Notes: generated from the sequence alone by a model not told the origin. A stretch of 64,000 nucleotides of DNA from Rhodococcus yunnanensis NBRC 103083 (GCF_001895005.1 NZ_BCXH01000009.1:124001-188000), one strand, 5' to 3'. Shown: positions 1 through 8,732, counted from the stretch's first letter. Translations and numbers: made by a program.

Positions 1-645
1 ATTCTCGCGCCCGTTGTCGGCGATGTACTGCTCGGCGGCCGCGATGATCTCGAGCGACCGCTGCTCGGACTCCTCGCTCGTCTCACCCCACGCCGTGATT
101 CCGTGACCTCCGAGAATGCACCCGATGGCCTGTGGGTTCTGCGCTGCGATCGCCGCGATGTCGAGTCCGAGCTGGAATCCCGGGCGACGCCACGGCACCC
201 ACACGACACGGTCGCCGAAGCACTTTCGCGCCAGCTCCTCACCGTCCGCAGCGGTCGCGAACGCGATTCCCGAATCGGGGTGCAGGTGATCGACGTGGTT
301 CGCCTCGACGAGTCCGTGCATCGCGGTGTCGATGGACGGCGCCGCACCACCCTTGCCGTGCAGGCAGTAGTCGAACGCCGCGACCATCTCGTCCTCGCGG
401 TCGACGCCGGGATAGACGTTCTTCAGTGCCAGCACACGATCGAGCCGAAGGGCTGCGAGGCCGCTGGGCTTCAGCGTGCCGAGGTCGCCTCCGGAACCCT
501 TGACCCACAACAGTTCCACATCCTCACCGGTGACCGGATCGGTCTCGGTTCCCTTCGCGGAAGTGTTGCCTCCTGCGTAGTTGGTGTTGCGCGGGTCGGA
601 ACCGAGTCGGTTGGACCGGGCGATCAGATCGTCGATGGTGCTCAC
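1..645 (-). CDS. rhaD: Bifunctional rhamnulose-1-phosphate aldolase / lactaldehyde dehydrogenase, N-terminal part (cut by window edge)
   Basis: The visible 215 codons form a class II aldolase domain. It opens with a GNTS segment near residue 26, carries an HLH metal-ligand pair near residues 120-122 and a GGHG motif near residue 180. In this family the aldolase domain splits L-rhamnulose 1-phosphate into dihydroxyacetone phosphate and lactaldehyde, and a C-terminal short-chain dehydrogenase domain, here outside the window, oxidises the lactaldehyde. The start is GTG at 645 with an AGGAG ribosome site about 9 bases upstream. It lies 18 bases after the preceding isomerase-like gene in the rhamnose operon. 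The fused form is inferred from family and context because the C-terminus is not visible. Confidence 0.85.
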   Translation of the reverse strand, partial: MSTIDDLIARSNRLGSDPRNTNYAGGNTSAKGTETDPVTGEDVELLWVKGSGGDLGTLKPSGLAALRLDRVLALKNVYPGVDREDEMVAAFDYCLHGKGGAAPSIDTAMHGLVEANHVDHLHPDSGIAFATAADGEELARKCFGDRVVWVPWRRPGFQLGLDIAAIAAQNPQAIGCILGGHGITAWGETSEESEQRSLEIIAAAEQYIADNGREN

Positions 646-663
646 GCGAAAATTCTCCTGTGG

Positions 664-2079
664 TCAGACGCTGGCGTACGCGATGCCGAGCAGCTCTGCT
701 GCGGCCTTGATGTCCTTGGCGCGGTGTCCGGTACACAGCGCCCAGTGGTGTCCGGTGCCGGTGGCACTCCATTCGTCGGTCCACTCTCCCGGGTCGCGGC
801 CGAAATCCACCCGCGAGGTGGTGTTGCCGATCTGCAACAGCGGTCCCGGTACGACGGTTCCCTCGGACGTGATGAAGACGAAGGACCCGTCGCGATTCTG
901 GCCGACGGAGAACGTCGTCACCGGGCCGGACCGGACGTCGAACTCGACGCTGACGCCGTACCCACGTTTGCCGTGGTAGACGCCAAGCCCACGCAGCAAC
1001 GGAGTGCCCGACGACACCTGCAGGTGCGCGGGTCCGTCGTGTCCCATCTCCACGACGCCGTCCCGGAAGTTCAATGCCTGCAGTTCGGTGAACGATCCCC
1101 CGGCGCCGAGTCGATCGGCGACGAGCATCGCCACCGCCGTTCGGACGTCGTACTCGCCTGCGAGCGGAACCCCACGAGCGGTGAGCAGCGATGCTCCGAG
1201 GATCATTCCAGCACCGAGCCTCTCGTGCAGCTCACCGCCCAGACCTCGGTGGTAGTAGGCCATGGCGTCGAGCCCGAAATCCTCGACCACCGCGTCGAGT
1301 CCCACCGACACCCGAGCTCCCCACGCCAGGTCGTTCTCGTCCACCGAGTCGTCGATCGTGAAGACGCTGCGGGCCAGCCCCAGACGTTCCTGGACCTGAG
1401 CATCCGACACGGCCTCGACCCGCACTCGGAGGTCGTCGAACTCGAGAACCTCGACGTGCGAGCCCAACTGCGCCGACAGCAGCGTCATGTCGGTCGAGAT
1501 GTCCAGCATCCCGGGGTACAGGTGTCCCATCAACCCGAGCCTGGAATGCCGCAGGGCTGCGCGCGCCGACGCGGCACCCACCCACGCGTCGATCCGTGAC
1601 CAGGCGTTCTCGTCGTGCAAGTAGCCGGACACGGAACGGAAGTCGATTCCGCTGCGACGGAAGACGTTGGCCACCTCGGGCAGCGGGCACTGACCGCAGT
1701 ACGCGAGCCATTCCCCGGTCCCGGTGTTCGCGTGGTCCATCGCCTCGGTCGGCTGCAGGTCGATCAACAGGACCGGTGCGTCGACGCGTTGGGCGATGGG
1801 CAGAACCATCGACGAGGTCAGATACGTCGTCAGGAAGACCACGACGAGATCGCAGTCGGCGAGGCGCAGCCTCTCGGCGGCCGCAGCAGATTCGATCGCA
1901 TCCGACACGAACCCTGCATCGACGACGATGCAGTCCTGCTTCTCGAAACGTTCGGTGACATACCGAGCCGACTCCTGCAACGTACTCAGGAGTCCGGGGA
2001 ACTGCGGCCAGTACGCACCGAGCCCGCCCGATACCAACCCCAGCTTCGTCTTCGCCGCCTCCACCCGTTCGAGGCCCAT
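664..2079 (-). CDS. L-arabinose/L-fucose isomerase-family protein in the rhamnose operon
   Basis: A protein of about 471 residues of the L-fucose/L-arabinose isomerase family. The N-terminal half is Rossmann-like, and a GTGHHWALCTGH segment near residue 440 is typical of the family's metal/substrate site. The ATG at 2079 overlaps the rhaI stop by one base (TGATG) and has GGGGAG just upstream; a GTG one codon earlier (2082) is possible. Because a dedicated rhamnose isomerase is encoded immediately upstream, its substrate is unclear. It could isomerise a second deoxyhexose or pentose brought in by the same importer, or act on a rhamnose isomer. It is cotranscribed with rhaI and rhaD. Confidence 0.75.
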   Translation of the reverse strand: MGLERVEAAKTKLGLVSGGLGAYWPQFPGLLSTLQESARYVTERFEKQDCIVVDAGFVSDAIESAAAAERLRLADCDLVVVFLTTYLTSSMVLPIAQRVDAPVLLIDLQPTEAMDHANTGTGEWLAYCGQCPLPEVANVFRRSGIDFRSVSGYLHDENAWSRIDAWVGAASARAALRHSRLGLMGHLYPGMLDISTDMTLLSAQLGSHVEVLEFDDLRVRVEAVSDAQVQERLGLARSVFTIDDSVDENDLAWGARVSVGLDAVVEDFGLDAMAYYHRGLGGELHERLGAGMILGASLLTARGVPLAGEYDVRTAVAMLVADRLGAGGSFTELQALNFRDGVVEMGHDGPAHLQVSSGTPLLRGLGVYHGKRGYGVSVEFDVRSGPVTTFSVGQNRDGSFVFITSEGTVVPGPLLQIGNTTSRVDFGRDPGEWTDEWSATGTGHHWALCTGHRAKDIKAAAELLGIAYASV

Positions 2080-3248
2080 CACGCTCCCCAGCTCGCTTGC
2101 TGTCCGCCGATGCGGTCGGCTTCGATCCGCGCCATGTAGCCCGACCGGGCGAACGCGGCCATCGGGTCACGGCCGAGACCCTTCGACTCACGCAGATCAC
2201 CGAGCAACCCGCGGACGTCGGTGTTGTACCCGTCCATCAACACCGCGTGTGCGCCGAGGACGTCCCCTGCACGCTGAGCGTCCTCCAGCGCGACCGCGTC
2301 GACGAGAAGAGCCTTCGCCGTCGCTTCCTGAACGTTCATGATCGACCGAATCTGGCCCGGAATCTTCGGCTCGATGTTGTGGCACTGGTCGAGCATGAAG
2401 TTGATCCCCGAGTCCGGCAGATGCGCTCCCGCCGAGACGATCTCGAACATGATACGGAACAGCTGGAACGGATCGGCGGCACCGACGATCAGGTCGTCGT
2501 CGGCGTAGTTGCGCGAGTTGAAGTCGAACGCGCCGAGCTTCTTCTGACGAATCAACTGCGTCACGATGAACTCGATGTTGGTGCCGGGAGCATGATGGCC
2601 CGTATCGAGCACCACCTGTGCCTTGTCGCCGAGCGCCAGGCAGTGCAACAGCGAGGTTCCCCAGTCGGGGATGTCGGTGGTGTAGAAGTACGGCTCGAAG
2701 AACTTGTACTCGATCAGCAACCGGTGGTCGTCGTCGAGACCGGCGTAGATCTGCTGCAGCGACTCCGCGAGCCGATCCTGACGCGCACGGATCGAGTCCT
2801 GACCCGCGTAGTTGGTGCCGTCGGGGAGCCAGAGCTTGAGCATCTTCGACCCGGTGGCGCGCATGACGTCGATGCATTCGAGATGGTGTGCAACGGCTTT
2901 CGCGCGGATCCGCGGGTCGGCGTTGGTCAACGACCCCAGCTTGTAGTCGTCGTCCTGGAACACGTTCGAGTTGATCGCCCCGAGCGCGACGCCGTGGTCC
3001 GACGCGAATGCTGCGAGCTTACCGAAATCGTCGACGTAGTCCCACGGAATGTGCAACGACACCCGAGGCGCCGCGCCCGTCACCCGATTGACCTCGGCGG
3101 CGTCGGCGACCTTCTCGAACGGGGTTCGCGGGACACCTGGGGTACCGAAGACCTTGAACCGCGTACCGGAGTTGCCGTATGCCCAGCTCGGGACCTCGAT
3201 CCCGAAGTCGGCGAGTGCCGAGATGTCCTGTGCTGCAGAGGTGGTCAT
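2079..3248 (-). CDS. rhaI: L-rhamnose isomerase (TIM-barrel type)
   Basis: Converts L-rhamnose to L-rhamnulose, the first intracellular catabolic step. The 389-residue protein has the TIM-barrel xylose-isomerase-like fold with acidic and histidine metal ligands in the segments LLIEYKFFEP, VVLDTGHHAPGTN and FDFNSRNYADDD (roughly residues 195-290). The ATG at 3248 overlaps the rhaM stop by four bases (ATGA), which indicates translational coupling. Length and motifs match the rhaI family found in actinobacteria and rhizobia rather than the shorter RhaA-only forms. Confidence 0.9.
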   Translation of the reverse strand: MTTSAAQDISALADFGIEVPSWAYGNSGTRFKVFGTPGVPRTPFEKVADAAEVNRVTGAAPRVSLHIPWDYVDDFGKLAAFASDHGVALGAINSNVFQDDDYKLGSLTNADPRIRAKAVAHHLECIDVMRATGSKMLKLWLPDGTNYAGQDSIRARQDRLAESLQQIYAGLDDDHRLLIEYKFFEPYFYTTDIPDWGTSLLHCLALGDKAQVVLDTGHHAPGTNIEFIVTQLIRQKKLGAFDFNSRNYADDDLIVGAADPFQLFRIMFEIVSAGAHLPDSGINFMLDQCHNIEPKIPGQIRSIMNVQEATAKALLVDAVALEDAQRAGDVLGAHAVLMDGYNTDVRGLLGDLRESKGLGRDPMAAFARSGYMARIEADRIGGQQASWGA

Positions 3249-3586
3249 GATTGATTACCTAACTGACTCTCGAGATGGAAGAGTTCGCGCAGTAGCACGA
3301 ACCCCTCGTCCGGTGTTGTGTCTGCGAGGCCCGCGAAGAACGGGGACATCTCGGCTTGCCATCGAGCATTGACCTCGGTACTGCTCATCGCTCGTTGTGC
3401 CGCGTCCAGATCGGTGCTCTCGACATATCCCACGATCAGACCGTCGTCGCGGATGTGCAGCGAATAGTTGTTCCAGTCGCTGGCTTTCAGTGCCTCGAGC
3501 ATCTCGGGCCACACCTCGGCGTGGCGCCGGGAGTACTCGGGAACCGACTCGGGTCGGAGCTGGAGCGTGAAGCAGTACCTGCTCAT
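3245..3586 (-). CDS. rhaM: L-rhamnose mutarotase
   Basis: A 113-residue dimeric-barrel (YiiL/RhaM-type) protein that interconverts alpha- and beta-L-rhamnose so that the anomer used by the isomerase is supplied. The conserved pattern RHxxVWPEMLEAL with SLHIR and NARWQAEM is visible. The frame stays open further upstream to 3748, but the family begins at MSRYCF, so ATG 3586 was chosen. That start lies one base after the rhaS stop. The gene overlaps rhaI by four bases. Confidence 0.92.
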   Translation of the reverse strand: MSRYCFTLQLRPESVPEYSRRHAEVWPEMLEALKASDWNNYSLHIRDDGLIVGYVESTDLDAAQRAMSSTEVNARWQAEMSPFFAGLADTTPDEGFVLLRELFHLESQLGNQS

Positions 3587-3587
3587 A

Positions 3588-4667
3588 TCAGAAGTCGTAC
3601 TGGTCGATGTTGGCCGCGTCGAACACCGTCGGCGGTCCGAGGACGAGCTCACCGTCGACACCGATGGTGTACTCGCCGAGCTCACCTGCGGTGAACTTCT
3701 CACCCTCGGCGCCGGTGATCTGACCCGACGCCAGTGCCGCTCCCGCATACGCGGCGAGGTAGCCGATGTCGGTGGGATCCCACAGCGCGAACTCCTTCAC
3801 CGTGCCGTCCTTGACGTACTCACGCATCTGGTTGGGGGTGCCGAGACCGGTCAGGACGATCTTGTCCTTGTAGTTCGACGACGAGATGTACCGTGCCGCA
3901 GCAGAGATGCCGACGGTCGTCGGTGACACGATGGCCTTCAGATCCGGGTAGGTCTGCAGCAGGCCCTGCGTCTCCTGGAACGACTTCTGATCGTCGTCGT
4001 TGCCGTAGACGGTCGCCACGAGCTCGATGTTCGCGTACTCGGGGTTGGATACGAGCTGGCTCTTCAGCACCTCGATCCACGCGTTCTGGTTGGTGGCGTT
4101 GGGAGTTGCCGACAGGATGGCGATCTTGCCGCTGCCGCCGATCTGATCGCTCGTCATCTTCGCGAGCGACTCGCCGACGCCCTGCGTCGTCGCCTGGTTG
4201 ATGAAGAGGTCGCGGCAGTCCTTCGACGCATCCGAATCGAACGTCACGACCTTGATTCCCGCGTCGCGTGCCTGATTCAGCGACGGGCACACCGCATTCG
4301 GATCGTTGGCTGCGATACCGATGACGTCTTGATTCTGCTGGATGAGGGTGTTGATGTACGACACCTGCGAGGACGCGCTTGCGTCGTTCGGGCCGACGAG
4401 CTTGTACTCGCCGCCGAACTCACCGACAGCGGTCTCGCCGCCTGCGACCTCGATGTCGGAGTACGGGTTGTTCAGCTGCTTGGGCAGGAACGCGACCTTC
4501 AGTCCGTCGGTGATGGGTGCGTCGGGGTTCGCGGTGCCGGTGACGCGGCTGCCGCTGTCGGAGGAGTCTGCGGCGGAGTCCTGCGTCGTACCACCGCAGG
4601 CAGCGAGGACGAGGGACAGAGCAGCGATGCCTGCCAGTGGCGCGACGCGCCGAGCGATCCTGGTCAT
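3588..4667 (-). CDS. rhaS: Rhamnose ABC transporter substrate-binding lipoprotein
   Basis: A periplasmic-binding-protein type 1 (ribose/rhamnose family) solute receptor. The N-terminus has a basic MTRIARR stretch, a hydrophobic core and an LAAC lipobox at about residue 24, so it should be anchored outside the membrane by lipidation. The body has two-lobe features of the family (VAFLPKQLNNPYS, IGIAANDPNAVCP, VTFDSDA). ATG 4667 has AAAGG in front. An in-frame ATG at 4682 lacks a ribosome site and would put five extra residues before the signal peptide. It follows the two permeases, as expected for a four-part rhamnose importer. Confidence 0.9.
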   Translation of the reverse strand: MTRIARRVAPLAGIAALSLVLAACGGTTQDSAADSSDSGSRVTGTANPDAPITDGLKVAFLPKQLNNPYSDIEVAGGETAVGEFGGEYKLVGPNDASASSQVSYINTLIQQNQDVIGIAANDPNAVCPSLNQARDAGIKVVTFDSDASKDCRDLFINQATTQGVGESLAKMTSDQIGGSGKIAILSATPNATNQNAWIEVLKSQLVSNPEYANIELVATVYGNDDDQKSFQETQGLLQTYPDLKAIVSPTTVGISAAARYISSSNYKDKIVLTGLGTPNQMREYVKDGTVKEFALWDPTDIGYLAAYAGAALASGQITGAEGEKFTAGELGEYTIGVDGELVLGPPTVFDAANIDQYDF

Positions 4668-4695
4668 GGAAGGACCTTTCATGGGGGGAGAGGGG

Positions 4696-5721
4696 TTACA
4701 GGGCTCGAACGGCTCTGCGACGACGGGAAGCCGTGCGAAGAGCGGTGAGAATGTTCGGAAGAAGTACTGCGACGATGAGCAGAACGCCGGTCACGACGGT
4801 GAGTGCCTCGTTGGAGATGTCTTCGAGGCGTAGCGCGTTCTGCAGTGCAGCAAGGAGAACGACGGCAGCGAGGACACCGACGAGCCTGCCCTTTCCGCCG
4901 AAGATGGATACTCCGCCGAGCAGAACTGCTGCGACGACGGACAGTTCGAGACCGGATCCGTTGTCGGCGCGTGCGCTCGAGTACCGCAGGCTCCACAGCA
5001 CACCTGCGAGCGCCGCGACTGCGCCGCAGACGACGTAGAGCCAGAACTTGATTCGGTTGCCGTCGATGCCGGCGAACTTCGCGGCCGTGGAACTCGCGCC
5101 GGTGGCATAGATGTTGCGCCCCAGGGACGTCGATTGCAAGAGCACTCCGAAGATCACCGCGAGCACCACGAGCGGGATCGCGATGTTGGGAATGGAGGTT
5201 TCACCGACGGTACCCGTCACCCAGGAGGTGTACGCACGCGGAAAGTTGGACACTGCCTGGTCACCGAGCAGTACGAACGCCAGCCCGCGGAACAATGCGA
5301 GTGTGCCGATCGTGACTGCGAGAGAGGGCAATCCGAGCTTGGCTACGAGAAATCCGTTGAGCGCGCCGAGCAGTGCTCCGAGGAGCAGGCACGTCGGTAC
5401 GATCATCTCGATGGTGAACCCGTTGTTCCACATCCACCCCATCGCTGCGCCGCTCAGACCGAGCGTGCTCGCCACCGACAGATCGATCTCACCGGTGACG
5501 ATGATGAGGGTCATCGGCAGTGCGATCAAGAAGATCGGCGCGAGGTCGAGCACCAGGAACGTGAAGTTGGTACTGCTGCCGAAGTCCGAATTCATCACCG
5601 AGGCACCGACGAGTACGACGACGGTCAGCGCGATGATCGCAGCGTCCCAGGTTCCGAGAAATTCACGTACCCGGTTGCCGATACCGGCATCTGCGGGCGC
5701 GGCGGCGAGATCAGTCGACAT
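4696..5721 (-). CDS. rhaQ: Rhamnose ABC transporter permease
   Basis: A 341-residue polytopic inner-membrane protein of the ribose/rhamnose permease family with about 8-10 hydrophobic segments. Family marks are the TGEIDLSVAST motif, the GxLxGxxNGFLVAKLGLPSL loop and the late GGVSIFGGKG motif. The start at 5721 is preceded by GAGGAG and lies inside the end of the upstream permease gene (11-base overlap). P versus Q naming follows the gene order seen after rhaT in Rhizobium and is a convention only. Confidence 0.88.
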   Translation of the reverse strand: MSTDLAAAPADAGIGNRVREFLGTWDAAIIALTVVVLVGASVMNSDFGSSTNFTFLVLDLAPIFLIALPMTLIIVTGEIDLSVASTLGLSGAAMGWMWNNGFTIEMIVPTCLLLGALLGALNGFLVAKLGLPSLAVTIGTLALFRGLAFVLLGDQAVSNFPRAYTSWVTGTVGETSIPNIAIPLVVLAVIFGVLLQSTSLGRNIYATGASSTAAKFAGIDGNRIKFWLYVVCGAVAALAGVLWSLRYSSARADNGSGLELSVVAAVLLGGVSIFGGKGRLVGVLAAVVLLAALQNALRLEDISNEALTVVTGVLLIVAVLLPNILTALRTASRRRRAVRAL

Positions 5722-6766
5722 GAGCACTCCTCTTTCGAAGCTGCTGTGCGGCACGAACTGCCGCGATGCGGTCCGCCGCGATGGCGATGAGAATGAGTGC
5801 GCCGACGATCGCCTGTTGCCAGAACTGGTCGATCTGCAACACCGGAAGGGCACTGTTGATGGTCGTCAGGAGCAGAGCGCCGAGCGCTGCACCCCAGATG
5901 GTTCCGACGCCGCCCACCACGGCGACACCGCCGACAACCGCTGCTGCGATCACATTGAGCTCGTAGCCGTTGCCCGCGGCGGCGTCGACGGTTCCGAAGC
6001 GCGCCGCGAACATCACGCCTGCCACTCCTGCCATCGCGCCCGAGAATGCGAAGGCACCGAGGGTTCGCTTGCCGACCGAGATGCCGGCGAGTTCGGCTGC
6101 CTGCGTGTTGGATCCGATGGCGTAGAGGTCGCGGCCACTGCGGTAGCGACCGAGGTAGACACCCGTGGCGACGATCGCGAGCACCGCGATCAGTACGAGA
6201 ATCGGCACCCCGAGGATGCTGGCCGTGCCGAGATCGAGGAACGAGGCGGGCATCTCGTCGGCGGTGATCTGTTCACCGCCTGCCCAGAAGTACGCGACGC
6301 CGCGGAAGATGTACATCGTGCCGAGTGTGACGACGAGCGCAGGCACACCGCCGAAGCGGACGAGTACTGCGTTGACCAGTCCGCACACCGCTCCGACCGC
6401 GATGCCGGCGAGTATGCCGACGAAAATCGGAAGATCCGGCGAACCGTGCATCACCGATCCGGCCGCGAAGGCGGACAGCCCGAGAACCGAACCGACCGAG
6501 AGATCGATGTTCTTGGTGATCATGACGACCGTCTGCCCGACGACCAGTACCGCGACGATCGAGGCTGCGAGCAGCAGGTCCCTGATGCTCTGCGAGGACA
6601 GGAACGAGCTGTTCTTGGCCGTCGTGACCAGTACGAGAACGGCGAGCGCGGCGAGTATACCGAGCGAGCGCATCCGCAGAATCTTCTCGACGAGCGAACT
6701 GCCCTCTCGGCGAACCGGTTTCAACGGTTCTGCCGGCTTTGCGGGAACGCGCGTTGCCGCGGTCAT
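5711..6766 (-). CDS. rhaP: Rhamnose ABC transporter permease
   Basis: A 351-residue membrane permease with a hydrophilic N-terminal tail of about 30 residues followed by 8-10 hydrophobic segments. ITKNIDLSVGS, LVTLGTMYIFRGV and GGVAVVGGVG correspond to the permease signatures of the rhamnose/ribose transporter family. The ATG at 6766 overlaps the rhaT stop (ATGA) by four bases, and the 3' end overlaps rhaQ by 11 bases. The two permeases presumably form the heterodimeric channel served by RhaT and RhaS. Confidence 0.88.
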   Translation of the reverse strand: MTAATRVPAKPAEPLKPVRREGSSLVEKILRMRSLGILAALAVLVLVTTAKNSSFLSSQSIRDLLLAASIVAVLVVGQTVVMITKNIDLSVGSVLGLSAFAAGSVMHGSPDLPIFVGILAGIAVGAVCGLVNAVLVRFGGVPALVVTLGTMYIFRGVAYFWAGGEQITADEMPASFLDLGTASILGVPILVLIAVLAIVATGVYLGRYRSGRDLYAIGSNTQAAELAGISVGKRTLGAFAFSGAMAGVAGVMFAARFGTVDAAAGNGYELNVIAAAVVGGVAVVGGVGTIWGAALGALLLTTINSALPVLQIDQFWQQAIVGALILIAIAADRIAAVRAAQQLRKRSAHVD

Positions 6767-8301
6767 GCGGCGGTCTCGGATCCTGCGGCGGCCTCGGATC
6801 CCATGGCGGCATACATGACCGTCTCCTCGGTGGCGTCGGCTCGGTCGATCTCGGCGACGATGCGACCTTCGCGCATCACGAGCACCCGGTCGGCCATGCC
6901 CAATACCTCGGGAAGTTCGGACGACACCATCACGATGGCGACTCCTTCGCTGGCAAGTCTGGAAATGATCTTGTGCACTTCGGATTTGGTCCCTACGTCG
7001 ATTCCTCGGGTCGGCTCGTCCACGACGAGGACCGTCGGATCGGTGGCGAGCCACTTGGCGAGCACCACCTTCTGCTGGTTGCCGCCGGACAGTGTGCCGA
7101 CCGGGTCGGTGATGCGGGAGAACTTGGTCTGCAGACGGGCGGTCCACTCGTAGGCCGAGCGACGCTCGCTGCCGCCGACCAGGAATCCGAAACGTGCAAG
7201 CGCTGCCGACCGGGTGAGCGTCGCGTTGCGTTCGATGGACATCTCCGGGATCAGGCCCTGCTGACGCCGATCCTCGGGGACGAGTGCAATGCCCGCGCGC
7301 ATGGCCGCCTTCGGATTTCCGGGCTTCAACACCGTGCCGCGCACGCGCACTTCGCCCGCATCACGCGGGTCGACACCGAACACCGCCTGCATCACCTCCG
7401 AGCGGCCTGCGCCGACGAGCCCTGCCAACGCGACGATCTCGCCTGCGCGGACCTGGAAACTGACGTCGGTGAATACTCCCGCGCGGCTCAGGCCGTCGAC
7501 CTCGAGAACGACGGCACCCGGCTCGACGTCGATCTTGGGGAACAGCGCCCCGAGTTCGCGTCCGACCATGCTCTTGACGAGGTCGTCGACCGTCAGCCCG
7601 GCGAGCTCGGAGGTGGAGATGTGTCTACCGTCGCGCATCACCGTGACCCGCTGGCACAGCGCGAAGATCTCCTCGAAGCGATGGGAGATGAACAGCACTG
7701 CTGCACCGTCGGCGCACAGGGATCGGGCGACCTTGAACAGCCGCTCGACCTCGTTGCCCGACAACGCGGCGGTCGGCTCGTCCATGACGATGACCGACGC
7801 CTCGGTCGAGAGTGCCTTCGCGATCTCGACGAGCTGCTGGTCCGCGATCGACAGTCCACTCGCGAGGCGATCCGGATCCATCGGAACGCCCAGTCGGGCG
7901 AACAACGTCTCGGCCGCCGCGTTCATCGCGCCGCGATCGATCATGCCGCAGCGCTTCCTCGGTTGCGCGCCGATGTAGATGTTCTCGGCGATCGACAGAT
8001 CGGAAAAGAGCGTCGGCTCCTGGTAGATGACGGCGATGCCCTGCGCCTTGGCTTCCGCAGGCGATCCGAGTGACACCTCTGCGCCGCGCACCACGAGGGA
8101 GCCGGTGTCCGGTTTGTGTACGCCGGCCAGCATCTTGACGATCGTCGACTTGCCCGCGCCGTTCTCGCCGACGAGCGCGTGTGCCTCACCGGGGTACAGC
8201 GGGAAGGACACTCCGGCGACCGCCGCGACGACACCGAAGGATTTGGTGACGTTCCGGACCTCGAGCAAGGGGGTGGGCGTCGACGCACCGCTAACGCTCA
8301 T
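6763..8301 (-). CDS. rhaT: Rhamnose ABC transporter ATP-binding protein (double ATPase)
   Basis: A 512-residue sugar-importer ATPase with two fused nucleotide-binding domains (roughly 15-240 and 260-505), as in RbsA/XylG/RhaT. The first half has GENGAGKST (Walker A), an LSIADQQ signature and VIVMDEPT (Walker B). The second half has a degenerate GLVGAGRSE P-loop but an intact LSGGNQQK signature and VLVVDEPT, the usual asymmetry in this family. ATG 8301 has a perfect GGAGG 8 bases upstream; the frame runs upstream to 8442 without a better start. It is the first gene of the rhamnose operon. Confidence 0.9.
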   Translation of the reverse strand: MSVSGASTPTPLLEVRNVTKSFGVVAAVAGVSFPLYPGEAHALVGENGAGKSTIVKMLAGVHKPDTGSLVVRGAEVSLGSPAEAKAQGIAVIYQEPTLFSDLSIAENIYIGAQPRKRCGMIDRGAMNAAAETLFARLGVPMDPDRLASGLSIADQQLVEIAKALSTEASVIVMDEPTAALSGNEVERLFKVARSLCADGAAVLFISHRFEEIFALCQRVTVMRDGRHISTSELAGLTVDDLVKSMVGRELGALFPKIDVEPGAVVLEVDGLSRAGVFTDVSFQVRAGEIVALAGLVGAGRSEVMQAVFGVDPRDAGEVRVRGTVLKPGNPKAAMRAGIALVPEDRRQQGLIPEMSIERNATLTRSAALARFGFLVGGSERRSAYEWTARLQTKFSRITDPVGTLSGGNQQKVVLAKWLATDPTVLVVDEPTRGIDVGTKSEVHKIISRLASEGVAIVMVSSELPEVLGMADRVLVMREGRIVAEIDRADATEETVMYAAMGSEAAAGSETAA

Positions 8302-8336
8302 GAATGGGACCTCCGGTCGAGAAGAACCGGATCGAT

Positions 8337-8348
8337 TGAAACGGTTCA
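8337..8348. promoter_or_regulatory. LacI-type operator O1 in front of the rha operon
   Basis: TGAAACGGTTCA, a near-palindrome with the central CG typical of LacI-family operators, sits just downstream of the predicted rha transcription start. Its reverse complement matches the 8565-8576 site at 11 of 12 positions, and the LacI-type gene is adjacent. Confidence 0.65.
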
Positions 8349-8352
8349 TATT

Positions 8353-8364
8353 GCTTCTAGAAGC
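8353..8364. promoter_or_regulatory. Perfect 12-bp palindrome overlapping the rha -10 box
   Basis: GCTTCTAGAAGC reads the same on both strands and overlaps the predicted -10 hexamer. It differs from the flanking LacI-type operator, so it may be bound by a second regulator or be chance. Confidence 0.4.
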
Positions 8365-8390
8365 TAGGAGTGAGGCAGGCCACAAGTCAA
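8361..8390 (-). promoter_or_regulatory. Predicted promoter of the rhamnose operon
   Basis: Read on the minus strand, TTGACT (8385-8390) and TAGCTT (8361-8366) are separated by 18 bases, a good housekeeping-sigma match. Transcription would begin near 8354, some 55 bases before the rhaT ATG. Two symmetrical sites lie on or just downstream of the -10 box, where a repressor would block initiation. Confidence 0.6.
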
Positions 8391-8564
8391 CCCCGTCGTG
8401 GCGGCGAACTCCCGGCGTTATTGAATCGTTACAACCGCGCACTCGGTATGCCCGGGGCGCCCTCCGGCCTGGCCAGCGAGTTCATGCTCGTCACCGTCCG
8501 GCATCCGGATTTTCCGTCTCACCGACCCTGCGCACCTCCGACGCAGATCTTGCACCACAGCCGA

Positions 8565-8576
8565 TGAACCGATTCA
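8565..8576. promoter_or_regulatory. LacI-type operator O2 in front of the regulator gene
   Basis: TGAACCGATTCA differs from the reverse complement of O1 at one position. It lies 15 bases before a CATAAT box (8591-8596), about where the -35 element of the regulator promoter would be, which suggests negative autoregulation. O1 and O2 are 228 bases apart centre to centre, compatible with looping. Confidence 0.6.
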
Positions 8577-8630
8577 ATAACGGGAGATGGCATAATCCGC
8601 ACGAGTTGATCTTCAGCAGTCGATCTGCGC

Positions 8631-8714
8631 AGGCACTGAGAACTGGGCATTGGGCATTGGGCGCTGAGAACTGGGCACTGAGAACTGGGCACTGAGAACT
8701 GGGCACTGAGAACC
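8631..8714. repeat. 14-bp tandem repeat, six units, in the regulator leader
   Basis: Units of the form GGGCACTGAGAACT run back to back. Units 4 and 5 are identical, units 1, 3 and 6 differ at one position, and unit 2 at several. The array ends 18 bases before the regulator start codon, so copy-number change would alter leader length but not the protein. Confidence 0.9.
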
Positions 8715-8732
8715 GGGAAGGGCAGAGGGCAA

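Larger units (their letters stand above)
8302..8732. other. Divergent control region between the rha operon and its LacI-type regulator
   Basis: A 431-base region with no convincing gene. It holds the leftward rha promoter, two near-identical LacI-type operators (8337-8348 and 8565-8576), a weaker operator-like match at 8422-8433 (9 of 12 positions), a perfect 12-bp palindrome over the leftward -10 box, a rightward -10-like CATAAT (8591-8596) and a six-unit 14-bp tandem repeat in the leader of the regulator gene. Confidence 0.7.

Noticed and set aside
103-1599. Long plus-strand frame opposite rhaD and the isomerase-like gene
   Set aside because: The translation is Arg/Asp/His/Val-rich with no motif, while both minus-strand frames match known families with good ribosome sites.
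5111-7153. 680-codon plus-strand frame over the rhamnose permeases
   Set aside because: Mirror of real minus-strand permease genes; composition is unlike a protein and no ribosome site is present.
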